From Eurosta solidaginis (lineage: Eukaryota; Arthropoda; Insecta; Diptera; Tephritidae), in assembly GCF_040869045.1 (NCBI RefSeq), contig NC_090324.1, positions 56,201,346 through 56,265,345 of the forward strand: a stretch of 64,000 bases of DNA, in the 5' to 3' direction. Below, one piece after another: positions 33,713 to 44,242 of this stretch (positions are counted from its first letter, which is position 1; each line of letters starts with the position of its first letter). The position numbers and the translations under genes are program-made. A model generated the notes under the pieces. That model was not told the origin of the DNA, did not search any database, and worked only from the letters and a program-made list of their open reading frames with translations.

Positions 33713-35541
33713 ACTTTGGTCCACCGTAAAGTCACTATCGAATCCGACTAAGCACAAAGACAAATTTTCCATCGCCTTTGGCGACAAAGTGCTGTCGGAT
33801 GCGAAAAAATGCGCGAGCGCTTTCTGCCGACAATATATAATGCATCCTACGGTCGACAAAGATAGACGGAGGGCCAATAGACAAGCACATAAACACAAAT
33901 TCAGCGCGTCACCAATCACCATCGCGGCTAAAGAGGTTGAGGACGCCATTCTTCGTACTAAACCATCCAAAGCAGTGGGCCCAGACGGCATAGCCATGCC
34001 GATGATTAAAAGCCTAAGGAAAGAGGGTTTCAAATATTTAGCGCATGTCTTCAACCTGTTTCTTTCCACCTTTGTCATACCCGAGAAATGGAAAATGGCC
34101 AAGGTGGTCCCGCTACTAAAGCCTGGGAAACCAGCTATCATAGGTGAGTCGTATCATCCGATATCTCTCCTATCGCCAGTGGCAAAGACGCTTGAAGCCA
34201 TTTTACTCCCTTATTTCCAAGCAAATTTGCAGCTAGCCCCTCATCAGCATGGCTTCAGAAAACTCCATAGCACTACCACCGCGCTAAATGCCATTAGCAC
34301 CCAGATAAATTCCGGTTTAAATCAATACCCCACCATAGAACAGTACTCGTAGCGCTAGACCTATCAAAAGCTTTTGATACGGTCAACCATGGCTCGTTAC
34401 TGCAAGACCTGGAAGGGTCTACCCTTCCCCCATGTCTTAAAAGGTGGACCGCAAATTATCTGGGTGGTCGGCAGGCATCGGTGCAATTTAGAAACGAAAC
34501 ATCAAAACCAAGGAGAATTAAACAAGGGGTGCCACAGGGTGGTGTCCTATCCCCCCTTTTGTTTAATTTCTACATATCCAAACTACCTTCACCACCGGAA
34601 GGAGTCACAATCGTTTCGTACGCCGATGACTCCACAATAATGGCGACAGGCCCAGGCCCAAAGATCGATGCGCTATGCAATAAAATAAACGGCTACCTCC
34701 CTGATCTCTCCAGTTTTTTCGCCTCGCGAAACCTGGCATTATCACCGACTAAATCTTCCGCGACCTTATTTACAACATGGACGTGCCAAATGTCGACAAT
34801 TTTAAACATCCACGACGATGGTACTACGCTACCGTGGGTGTGACGTTTGATCAGGATCTACATTTTGGTGAGCACGCAGCCACAATTGTTCCGATAATTC
34901 AGAGCCGTAACAAAATCCTCAAATCCCTCGCTGGCAGTACCTGGGGAAAAGATAAAGAAACGCTCATGACTACATACAAAGCAATTAGCCAGCCGATTAC
35001 GTGCTACGCGTCACCCATGTGGTCGCCAAGCATAAAAATTACCCACTGGAAGAAACTACAGGCCTGCCAAAATACTGCTCTCAGAATCGCCACGGGCTGT
35101 CTTCTTATGTCCCCAGAACACTATCTGCATAATGAGGCGAGAATACTCCCCATCAGGGAGAGAAGCGAGATGCTGACCAAACATTTCCTGTTGAATACCC
35201 AGAAACCTGAGCATCCCAACAGACATCTGATTGATTAACCAGCACCGCCTAGGGCCTTAAGGAGTCATCTCCGTAAGCATTTTGAGGAAATACGGCACCT
35301 GAGAATCCAGCCGTATGAAGTGAAAAAACACAAGCAGGTCATTGGTGAACTCCATAAACAGGCGTCGGACCTTTATGTCTGGAATCGCCCGGTGAATCCA
35401 GTACTTAAAGAAAATTATCCAAAACTCGCGGAAGAGGAATGCATACTCCCCAGGGAAACGGGTGTCACTCTTCCTCAACTTCGTTCTGGATACTGTAACA
35501 GGTTAAACTCTTACCTATCCAGAATCAACCCCGACATATAA
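33705..35541 (+). pseudogene. LINE copy A: reverse transcriptase and C-terminal region
   Basis: Frames 33705-34352, 34481-34843, 34777-35238 and 35320-35541 together give RT: KAVGPDGIAMPM, LSTFVIPEKWKMAKVVPLLK, LAPHQHGFRKLHSTTTAL, GVPQGGVLSPLLFNFYI and the catalytic box SYADDST (YADD 34619-34630). The C-terminal part includes GSTWGKDKETLMTTYKAI, PSIKITHWKKLQACQNTALR and a Cys/His motif near 35550 (VCPACN…HDTNHLF). Frameshifts fall near 34340, 34480 and 34790, with a stop at 35238. Confidence 0.88.
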
Positions 35542-35741
35542 AATGTATGCCCCGCTTGCAATGTGTCCCCACATGACACCAACCATCTCTTTAACCAACG
35601 CCTCTAACACCCCTTTCCTTATGGTCCACCCCTGTTGAAACGGCAAGTTTCTTTGGACTCCCGTTAGAGAATATTGATGACAATTTGTGATCGGTCGCGG
35701 CTATTAGGTGGGGCGAGCATTGCTACAACAACAACAACAAC

Positions 35742-36208
35742 ATGGTGATGCAAATATCGACTAGTATGTCAACTGGTATTACAATGATGCATAGACTGTG
35801 TATTATGCCAACTGGTATGTTGATATTGAATACACTGACTAGTATGTCAATTGGTATGATATTGGTGTATATAATAACTAGTATGTCATCTGATATAATG
35901 CTGGCGCAAAGGCTGATTAGTGTGTTAATTGGTATGACCCTGATGGGTATGCTGCTTAGTATGTCATCTGGTACGATTTTGGTGTATATAATGACTAGTA
36001 TGTCAACTGGTATGATGTTGGTGTATATAATGACTAATTTGTCAATTGGTATGATGCTGATGCAGAAGCTGGGAATTGATATTTCGTAGGACATCGCCGT
36101 GTTAAAAATACCAGTTGCTAATATCGAAAAAGACAGAACACATTCTAGTTGGAATTTTTGGCAAACTAGTATTCTTCTAGTATACAACTAGTTGGTTTGA
36201 CTGCAGGG
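35742..36208. repeat. CTAGT-type subterminal repeats, right block of copy 2
   Basis: Ten or so degenerate units (ACTAGTATGTCAACTGGTATGATGTTGGTGTATATAATG pattern), ending in the inverted terminus TTTGACTGCAGGG. Long frames on both strands here (such as 35723-36187) are produced by the periodicity and are not genes. Confidence 0.8.
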
Positions 36209-37081
36209 TTCTTCCGCACAAAAGTGTTATATTTGCGGTGCCACTCCAAAAGATATGAATGATGAGACACGGGTTTTTATGCCTAACCGAGATAATCTTG
36301 GTTTTGGCTTGTCTACTCTCCATGCCTGTATAAGATGTTTTGAATGCTTGCTTCACATAAGTTATCGCCTCGAAGTAAAACAAATGGCAACTTAGGAATC
36401 AAGCAGATAAGGAGAGTTTTAAGCAACGTTCCAACGAAATCCAGAATAAATTTAAAAGTGAACTTGTATTGATAGTAGATCAACCAAAACCAGGATTCGC
36501 CAATACCAATGATGGTAATACTGCTCGAAGTTTTATCGGAAATTCTGAGGCTAGTGCTGAGATTACGGGATCGGATGTAACGCTCATCAAAATATTCGAT
36601 ACTCTCCTTCCCGCATTAGCATCTCGGTATTCAAAGATTTGAGATATTTGCGAGTGGGACTAAAAAACTATACATAGATCTCTCTCCGTGGTTTTATATG
36701 CCTGCTACAGTTCATAAAATCTTAGTGCATAGTACTGATATTATAAAATCAGCAATTTTGCCTATTGGTCAACTTTCTGAAGAAACACAAGAAGCCCGCA
36801 ACAAAGATTTGAGACGATTCAGGGATGATAACACACAGTCGCGTGTAGCCACGAATAGAGATCTTATGAATATGTTACTTATAACATCGGATCCCTTAGT
36901 TAACAGCTCAAGGGAGATACCCAAGAAAAAATTTAAAAGCCTGACTTCAGAAGTCTTACATTTACTGTCCTCCGATAATGTTGAGGAATCAATAAATACC
37001 CCAGGTGTTTCAAGCTTTCACAGTAATGATGCTCATGACTATTCCACAAGTTACTCATCGAATGACAGTGACGATAATTAA
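36209..37081 (+). pseudogene. RAG1/Transib-like transposase, C-proximal catalytic half
   Basis: Resumes exactly where 21843 stops: SAQKCYICGATPKDM (a zinc-type CxxC as in RAG1 YICTLCDAT), GFGLSTLHACIRCFECLLHISY, and, after a frameshift at about 36380, LIVDQPKPGFANTNDGNTARSF with a candidate second Asp at 36511-36513. A TGA near 36640 follows, then a frame from about 36650 with VHKILVHSTDIIKSAILPIG and LSEETQEARNKDLRRFR, whose first Glu (36779-36781) aligns with the RAG1 catalytic Glu in WASEGNESGNKLFRRFR. The tail is Ser/Asp-rich. One frameshift and one stop on this side; dead copy. Confidence 0.75.
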
Positions 37082-37259
37082 TGGTAACATAATTATAAAA
37101 GAAAACTTACGCTATAACTTTTTCCTTGATCATTAAGTAGTAAAGTAAAGTAAAGAGAAGTAAAATTTTAGAAAAGACAAGAAAAAAGGCACATATGGCT
37201 GAAAAAATATTATACTTGTAATAAATGACTACATATGAAACTGAAAATATCAGAAAATA
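37082..37259. other. 3' flank of the RAG1-like gene
   Basis: AT-rich, no gene or terminus recognised. No CACWATG-type Transib end was found. Confidence 0.3.
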
Positions 37260-38220
37260 ATTTTTCCAGCTAGCTTGTTCTACACGAAACACTGTGTGTC
37301 GGCGCGGCTGGCATATCGCTTTTTTAGGAATTTGTTATGGGTTGGGTAGAGCTCCAGAAACAAATTTATGCAAGCAGCTACACAGATAATAGAAGCATGG
37401 CCTTGATATTATCTAGTGCCTCAGTATGATCTACTACTTGGACTGAGTTTACAACGTTTGCCGTTGGTTTTTCTATTTTTGATTCTTTGCCTCCCATTGT
37501 AAAAACATATGAAGAAAAGAATACAATTTTTTTTATTTGTTTTTCCTTTATTAATTTTTTGTCATTATATAAACTGTTCTTCCTAAAAATTTGACCTCCA
37601 ACCTATATAACTTTTCAGGTGTTGTTGCAAATGGGGTCCTTAAATTCCATATTGTTGGTTCCCTAGGCATATCAATAAGTTTCCAATAATTTTTCAACCA
37701 TACTAGAGATTTTTCCTCATCTTCAATTTCAATTTCATTTTTAATGTCCCCAAGTTGGCCTTTTACATAAGTTTTAATCTTCCTAGGTCTTTCCTAAATT
37801 TAAAATCAATAGTTTTACAAAATTTATTTTATATATTTTTTTTTCGACACCTAAATGTTTATATTACTGGTCTTGGTTTTTTATGTCCTCTTTTACTATT
37901 ATTTGATGCTTCCTTTTGTTTATATTCCTTAACTTCTTCATTTCTTTCTGTAATTTAATTTTTTCCTCCCTACTTGTAATCAAGTTTATTTTTGCGTATA
38001 GCTTTGTTATGGATCTCCTACCGTTGGCCTGTTTTCCTTTTGAATTTGACCGGCTTTGGGACTTTAGGTTCCTCAATTTTTTTAATGCTATTTCTCTTCC
38101 TGTACTCCGAGATTGTTAGTGGCTTAGGGCCCTGCTTGACTTTCTCGGGTGTTTCGTTTTCACCTCCTTACAAATTTAAATTTAATCTAACTAATTTATA
38201 CAAAATTTGCTCAAATTGAC
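37260..38220 (-). pseudogene. Cluster of small minus-strand frames, unassigned element
   Basis: Reading leftwards: a Lys/Arg-rich segment (38076-37864: NSKGKQANGRRSITKLYAK, KIKLQKEMKKL) and, in an overlapping frame, KPLTISEYRKRNSIKKIEEP. Next is a segment near 37720-37565 with SLVWLKNYWKLIDMPREP, LRTPFATTPEKLYRLEV and FLGRTVYI. Then a 39-codon frame from an ATG at 37495-37497 starting MGGKESK, an N-myristoylation-like start, followed out of frame by a hydrophobic stretch and KFLKKRYASRAD. The patches look like real decayed proteins from one element or virus-like sequence, but I cannot name the family. Confidence 0.4.
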
Positions 38221-38696
38221 TTTGATTTTGTATGTCCTTTTCTGGGAACATAATTCAATAATTAGGAGAAAAACAAATTTTTACAGCAAACATATAATTT
38301 TTGCTTGTCAATAGGCAGCCGTTAGGTTGCCGGAATATTGTTAGTCAGTTGCTAAAATTAATATATTAAAAATTAATTTGTAGGCAACTAATTTAAAACT
38401 ACTTGCAAATAAATGCAGCGTGGGGCAGTTTCGTTTTCAGGTACGTATGTATGTACATATTTACTAATTTACACTTGCTCATCTTCTTTATACTTATGTA
38501 CATCCAAGCATGCCATAGTTTTGCGCTTTGGTTTTTGTTTACCGTTTTACAGCTTCGCGTCAGTTGTGATTTATTGCGTTGAAGAATAGTTTGCGATTTT
38601 AATAAGTGCGTGTGTAAAAGCGTTTTAATAAATAAAAAGAAATAAGTGTATTTTTTCTAAATTAAAACGTAAATTTAATAAACTGTAAAAGGTGAA
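38221..38696 (+). promoter_or_regulatory. Upstream region of the Tnp2-like transposase, candidate initiator
   Basis: No gene. GCGTCAGTTGTG at 38565-38576 contains TCAGTT, a common arthropod initiator, about 130 bases before the ATG at 38697. No TATA box placed at the right distance was obvious. Assignment is inference only. Confidence 0.3.
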
Positions 38697-40557
38697 ATGA
38701 GCAGTGGTTGTAGCAAAAGGCATTTGAGTAGGCAAATCAAGAAGCAAAAGGAAAAAAATTTTGCATTGCTTGATCAATATGCATTAGAGAATGCGAGTGA
38801 TTTTGCATGTAGCAACGAAAATGAAGAAAGGGAAACCGATGAAGTTGAAAAACGCAGTTTTGAAGAAGAAACTATAGATATTCCTGCAAATAATGTGCAA
38901 ACGTTCAGAGAGAAAATAAAAAGGTGATTTTTAGGGAATTTATTGTCCCGCCGGTGTTTGGAGGAACTACTGTTGATTTTGAAAGAGGAGAATATGGACG
39001 ATCCTCTTAGTGCTGCGACACTAATTGGAAAAACGCCTGATAGAAGCATAACGACCATAAACCCTGGGGTTTATTGTGATTTTGGAGTAGAAAATCAAAT
39101 ACTTAAAGCTGTTAGTGAAGTTATTATTTTACCTAAAATTGTTGCTAGCATAAATATCGATGGACTGCCATTATTCAACAGTTCGAAAGCTCAATTGTGG
39201 CCCATTTTGATGAAAATTATGAACGCACCTAATATTGCAACATTTTGTATTGGGGTATATTTTGGGTATAAAAAACCAGATGATATTAATGAATTTCTCA
39301 AAAATTTGGTAGAAGAACTAAAGCATTTGCAATCAAACGGCATAAAGGTGGGCAACAAAATAATTCCGTTTAAATTAGGAATTGTGTGTGGCGTTCCTTC
39401 CCATACATCAAGTCATGGATGTACCAAGTGCTGCCAAATTGGAAAGAAAATTATTTATGCGCTTACTTATTCTACCGAAAGTGGGTGTTTAGTGTCAAAT
39501 GAAGACTTTTGCTCAAGAAATATTTGAATCACCACCAAAAGCTTTTCCACAATACCAAAACCCCTTTCGAGAGTATTGACTTTAAAATGATAACTCAGAT
39601 ACTTTTGAACCCAATTCATCTTTTAGATCTTGGAGCTGTACGAAAATGTTTGACCAGAATATTTTATGATAAATGTAATTATAAGTTAAATAAAGAAACC
39701 AAAACTATGATATCGGAGCACTTAGTGTCTTTAAGCAAGAGTGTGCCAAAGAAGTTTGTTCGGAGACCTCGAAGCCTGAATGAACTAAATAATTGGAAAG
39801 CAACAGAGTTTAGGCAGTTCGGTTTATACACGGCATTAAGTGTTTTTAAAACAAGGTTCACGAGGATGTGTATTATGAGTTTCTGCTGTTATTCTGTGCT
39901 TATCGGATGCTTTCTTGCCCGAAAAGTTGCAGAAAAAATATTCCCGTAAGCCAAGCTATGTCGCAGCTATTTGTTGAGAATTTTGCCATAATTTTTGGAG
40001 CGAATAGCATATCTCACAATGTTCACGGGCTTTTGCATATAACAGATTCAGTGCAAGAATTTGGAAATTTAGCAAGTTTTTCGGCATACCCATTTGAAAA
40101 CTATCTCCAAATATTGAAAAAATATGTGAAAAAACCTTCAAAAACATTGCAGCAAATAAATAAAAAAATTGAAAACGAAAAACTTGTTATCGAAAGAAGG
40201 GAATTGGAGGTAAAATACAAAAGGGAGCGGATAATTGGCATTTCGTATCGCTACTACTTTATAAGCGCCTTAAGCCCTGACAACTTTTGTTTTTTTTCAA
40301 CAGAAAAACCAATCAAAGTGATAGGTTTTAAAAAAATTGACAACAAGTACTTCTTGACTGGACGAAAATTCACCAAAATTGAGAGTTTCTTTAAGGAACC
40401 TACAGATTCTTCCACGTACCTAGGTATTTCTTTGGTAGATATTGTAAGTTTGGATTCGGAAGAGGAATTTCCTGCTGATCAAATCACCCAAAAGCTTGTT
40501 GGTTTGCCATTTAAAAATAAAATTCTTTTATTACCAATGCTACACTGCTCTATTTAG
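38697..40557 (+). pseudogene. Tnp2/CACTA-like transposase pseudogene
   Basis: ATG at 38697 (MSSGCSKRHLSRQIKKQ), an acidic linker, then a TGA at 38925-38927 where the family has Trp; the same frame continues to 39527. Landmarks: INPGVYCDFGVENQI, ASINIDGLPLFNSSKAQLWPIL, YKKPDDINEFLKNLVEEL, GVPSHTSSHGCTKC, then (after a frameshift near 39527) LNPIHLLDLGAVRKCL and NNWKATEFRQFGLYT, then (after another near 39900) ISHNVHGLLHITDSVQEFG and SAYPFENYLQILKK. This order matches transposase_21-like proteins of animal CACTA/CMC elements. I infer cut-and-paste transposition. Three lesions make it inactive. Confidence 0.68.
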
Positions 40558-40715
40558 AAACTCAAAATGCATAAAAGAAATTTTACTTTAACCGATTCCA
40601 AAAATACGGTACCAAAAATCAAAAAACTAAAAGTTGATACAGATACCAGTTGCTCTTGCAGAGCTACGTGAATTTATAAAAACGGGAAAAAAAAATATGA
40701 GAGGTAAATTTAACC

Positions 40716-40850
40716 ATATGTATGTATGTGCATTAGAGCGTCTGGCCTTACAGGCAAAAAAGATATGAAGAAAAACGTAGTTTTTTTATATATTTTTCAA
40801 ATGCATTTTTTTCTATGCGCTCTAATGCAATATGTATATGTACATTAGGG
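40716..40850. repeat. Short foldback repeat
   Basis: ATGTATGTGCATTAGAGCG at about 40720 and CGCTCTAATGCAATATGTAT at about 40820 are inverted copies around an ~80-base AT-rich centre. Confidence 0.65.
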
Positions 40851-41048
40851 GATTCAAAAAAATAATATTTTTTTCCAAAAGTTAGTAATTGGTAGGAAAA
40901 TAAACCAAAAATGTAGGTATGTTTATTTTCTTATCAATTTCGAACTTTTGAGAGGGTAAGACCTTCAAAAAATAGATTAAAGCTTAATACACAAGTTTCA
41001 GTCAAATTTCTTAACTTCATTTCGTGAAGAATGCGGTTTTGTACCCCA

Positions 41049-41475
41049 CATAATTATACCTTTGATCAACATGAAATGGTATTATAACTTTGGTCCGATG
41101 TTTGTAAGTATGAAACAAAAGAAGAGATAGACCTACCAATAAGTATACCGATATAATCAGGGCGATGAGCTGAACCGATTTCGCCATGTCCGGCGGTCCG
41201 TCTGTTGGTCCGTCCGTCCGTCTGTCTGTTTGAACGCAAACTGATACCTCGGTTTTAGAGATATCTCGATGAAAATAGGTATTGGGCCACCATTTTGAAA
41301 AGCATTAATCATATGTCGGAACCAGCAAGACGGTCTGGGGTATGTATCTTTGAATTACCAGTTTTGAAGAGATTGTACCAATTTTAAGTAAGGATCGGAC
41401 ACTTAAAAAAGTTATGCGTATTCATGAAAGGTATAAAGCCTTCGGCACATCCGAAGACAGTCCTTTCCTTACTTG
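41049..41475 (-). repeat. Hairpin-ended dispersed repeat, short member
   Basis: On the minus strand it begins ACAAGTAAGGAAAGGACTG and then a hairpin CTTCGG-ATGTG-CCGAAG (41433-41449), followed by TTTATACC. Inside are (TCCG)n/(GTCT)n runs near 41200-41230 and GATATCTCGATGAAA. It shares end design with the repeats at 49641-51157 and 53277-56527, but the body differs. Confidence 0.65.
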
Positions 41476-42434
41476 TTTTATTGTAATAATAATACAGTTT
41501 TAACACTGAGTGGTCGTGTTATTTAATTATTTTCTTTCAGAGGAACAATCACATCATAATAAAGCTGTAATGGAATTGTTAGCTCATCAAACTGTTATGA
41601 TCAAATCCTTGGTTAGACAAGGGAATGATGAACTTTCTCTTAGCAAATCTTTCCCTATACTTAATGAGGAAGCTTTAGCAATAGTTGATAACCAAATAAA
41701 CGAAGAAAATCGACCCATTTAGGTGTTCAATAGTTAATTCAGAATTCGTATAATATATGAGTTAATGCACTATTTAAGTTAACTCATTAATGTCCGTAAC
41801 TTATTCTTTGGTATCAATCATCAGGATAATCAATATCATTTATCATGTACCACTTGTACAAATAAACTCCAATTGAGTAAAAGCAATACAAAGCATTATT
41901 TTACCCGTTATTTTTCTCTCTTTTCAAATTTAAATTCTCATTATTATTTTAACTTTAACAGCGCAAATTAGGTGAACACCTCTGCTGGCAACTTAAGATG
42001 CCAAATGATGCCATTAATGAGTTAAGAAACGATATTTGTGTCTGCATATCGCTAAAAGATGTCTGTATTATTATTTAACACCTTATATGTCAAAGGAAGA
42101 AGTTGCTCATGAGAGGAAACCCGAAAAAGAAGCTTTTGTCTGTGCTTAGCCAGGACGTCATAATTAAATATAACCTAGACGGCTCACACGGGAAGAAGAG
42201 ACTAAAGGATCATTCAAATTTTTATTCTGTCTTAAAAGGTATACATTTTTTTGTAATTATACTCTAATTTCTTTTCCAACTACTCTTTGAATAAATTTCT
42301 AGAATCATTTTGTGTGGACGAAAACGATCCTGAAGACACGATTCGAAAAGCTGTACAAGTTATAAAAAACAATATTTTCATTCAGAATGCATTAAGAAGA
42401 AACAATTGGCACACTAATCACTTACATATGTAAA

Positions 42435-43080
42435 TTTAACACTTTGTAATATGTTTTCACCAACACTGAAATTTAATATTTTCAGTCCACAAGTTTCCAA
42501 AACGGATATAACACGAACATTTTAAAAAGAGTGCAAAGCTTTCAATTTATATAATAATAGTCACATTAAAAATAACTTGAATTTAATATATATTTAAGGG
42601 TTTTAAAAGAAATTGGTTTAAAATGAATATTTTTACAACTAGTTGAAAAAAGTCACATTGAAGCTACCTTGAATTTAATATATGTTTAAGTTGTTGAAAT
42701 GAAACCGAATTAAAATTGGTTAAAAATAAATACTTTTATGGCTAATTGAGAAAAAATCCAATAAATTCAACTTAAAATAAATATATGTTTAAGTTGTTTT
42801 ATTTAAACTGCGTGTAATGTAATTGAAAATACATGCAGGATAAGGCAATTGACTTCTTCCTATGACATCGCCGTGTTAAATAAGTCAGTTCGTTGCAGGG
42901 GAAAAAGTCAGAATTTCAATTAGATGTTATTGAAAATAAAGTACTTTTTAAAATGCTTTTAAAGTAATTAAATTTCCTGCAGGGTACCCACTTAAAAATA
43001 ATTATTATTGTTAATTATTATAATAGATATTTGATGCCTTTGTTGTATTTTGTCCTTTTTGCTGTGTATTTGTCAAACCA
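42435..43080. repeat. AT-rich imperfect tandem repeats and possible terminus
   Basis: Three ~100-base units with TTGAATTTAATATATNTTTAAG and TGGTTAAAATGAATA between 42570 and 42790. 42856-42880 (GACATCGCCGTGTTAAATAA) matches 36090-36110 in the right block of the CCCTGCAG element, and TTGCAGGGG (42885) and CCTGCAGGG (42976) resemble its terminus. This suggests the transposase at 38.7-40.6 kb belongs to that family, but no matching left end was found. Confidence 0.45.
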
Positions 43081-43400
43081 GCCTTCTTTAATTTCTTCCC
43101 AATTATCCGGCAAATATTAATCCACTTCGCTTGCCGCGGCTCCACTTGGTAGAATATTTGGCAATTTGGAGCACCCCCTAGCACTGTCGAATTCTCGCTG
43201 CTGTTGTGAGATTTGTTGCCTTTGTAGTATTTTTACCTTTTTCTTCAGGGTGTTCGTTAATTTCTTCCCAATTATCTAGCAAATAATATATTCCACTTCG
43301 CTTGCCGCAGCTGCACTTGGAAAAATGTATGGCAATTTGGAGCACCGCTTGGCACTGTCGATATTTTGTTCCTGTTGTATGATTTGTGTAGTATGTGTAT
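43081..43400. repeat. Two imperfect ~175-bp direct repeats
   Basis: Both units contain AATTTCTTCCCAATTATC, TCCACTTCGCTTGCCGC and TGGCAATTTGGAGCACC (43086-43190 and 43260-43365). Nature unknown; followed by GTATGTGTATATATATG and a putative TATA-like ATATAAAAGG at 43474. Confidence 0.6.
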
Positions 43401-43583
43401 ATATATGTAGCGCTTAGGATGAATAATCAGCCAGTATTATCCTTGCCAATGAGCTTAGGCTGAATAATCAAGGCAGGATCGCCATATAAAAGGGGAAAAT
43501 GAATATAGTGTTTGTGAGGTGTAAGTGTGGATGAGTGAATGAATATTTATTCAAATATTGTTAGCTTATATATTATAGCTTAT

Positions 43584-43759
43584 CTACATATTTGTGTTGA
43601 GTTGTGACGTCTGTGGGAAGTGCAATGTCAGAAAATTTGCCTAAATGCAAATTTGGTTTAGTCGTGCGTACCTACATATTTGTGTTGAGTTGTGACGTCT
43701 GTGGGAAATGCAATGTCAGCAAATTTGCCTAAATGCAAATTTGGTTTAGTCGTGCGGTG
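43584..43759. repeat. 88-bp tandem duplication
   Basis: CTACATATTTGTGTTGAGTT…TTTAGTCGTGCG occurs at 43584 and again at 43672 with one or two differences, so the duplication is recent. Confidence 0.85.
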
Positions 43760-43805
43760 TACACATATCTGTATTAAATCCTTTGAATTGGGCTGTCAGC
43801 AACAA

Positions 43806-44230
43806 TTAGCAAATGCCCCTTTTGTGTTGATTAAAATTTATACTCTTTTTGTTACAGGGAAGCACATTAACTGGATTACTCATTTGACATTGAAATTGTT
43901 GGCTGTTTACACTACACTTGTCATTGAGTACTCTTACCGGAATACGTCCATCTTGTTTTGTCATATCCAGGGTTTTTCCTACAAGTACGTTCGGTGTTGA
44001 TTTGTTTGCTGCCTCGACAACCCACAATTTTTTGTCCCACAATCTCCATCAACCTTTGCCCAGATGACTGCTCCGGATTTTGCTGGTATTTGCTGACTCT
44101 CTTCCACCAGCACTCGATTACTGCTGTAGCCTCTCTGGTAGCAGAACTTAAGTGGCACATCCAGGTTCTTATGTCGCATCGTCTTGCTTTGTATATCGAT
44201 CTTGATGCCTTGGTCGATTAAGAAGTCCAC
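43806..44230 (-). pseudogene. Gypsy Pol: region between protease and RT
   Basis: Two overlapping minus frames (43979-44230, 43806-44042) join to a typical gypsy inter-domain segment: GVDFLIDQG-type start (MDFLIDQGIKIDIQSKTM), then SSNRVLVEESQQIPAKSGAV, then LWVVEAANKSTPNVLVGKTL, then IPVRVLN. A frameshift lies near 44010. The sequence stops before the RT fingers, so the break in the element is here. Confidence 0.72.
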
Positions 44231-44242
44231 TCCAATTATGAT

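Larger units (their letters stand above)
32269..35741 (+). mobile_element. PHD-finger LINE, copy A (near full-length, ORF1 deleted)
   Basis: Begins CGCTTCCCAAGGCAGTCGG and ends in an (AAC)n tail, with the 13-bp duplication ATGGTGATGCAAA at 32256-32268 and 35742-35754; 20100-20115 shows the empty site. Compared with copy B, ~510 bases covering the first zinc finger are missing after 32370. Contains an AP-type endonuclease and reverse transcriptase, both broken by stops and frameshifts. Clade within the Jockey/I/R1-like LINEs is not decided. Confidence 0.9.
21844..36208. mobile_element. 14.4-kb CCCTGCAG-ended composite insertion in the RAG1-like gene
   Basis: Left end CCCTGCAGTCAAAAGCC (21844), right end TTGGTTTGACTGCAGGG (to 36208). 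The flanking gene reads GAAACTT before and TTCTTCCGCAC after, so the 2 bases TT are duplicated and the codon series …ETSSAQKCYIC… is restored when the insert is ignored. The original element is short: subterminal repeat blocks at 21844-22215 and 35742-36208, an old LINE scrap and an accessory-gene scrap. It grew by a BEL/Pao insertion and a LINE insertion. Confidence 0.82.
40567..42434 (+). pseudogene. Spliced accessory gene downstream of the Tnp2-like transposase
   Basis: A short frame starts at 40567 (MHKRNFTLTDSK). After a non-coding block, an acceptor TTTCTTTCAG near 41540 opens EEQSHHNKAVMELLAHQTVM…NEENRP (to 41720). A further acceptor ACTTTAACAG ends near 41970. The last two exons (to 42238 and 42303-42434) read KKKLLSVLSQDVIIKYNLDGSHGKKRLKDHSNFYSVLK | ESFCVDENDPEDTIRKAV and end in TAA. 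Only the last intron (42239-42302) is well supported, by the copy at 22.9-23.1 kb. DUF4806- or BEN-like pattern; DNA-binding role would be inference. Earlier exons are uncertain. Confidence 0.5.

Noticed and set aside
33274..34141. Long minus-strand frames at 33274-33735 and 33698-34141
   Set aside because: Antisense to the LINE coding region; the plus-strand translation has the RT and endonuclease motifs.
35723..36187. 154-codon minus frame and 115-codon plus frame
   Set aside because: Both run through periodic subterminal repeats; composition follows the repeat, no family features.
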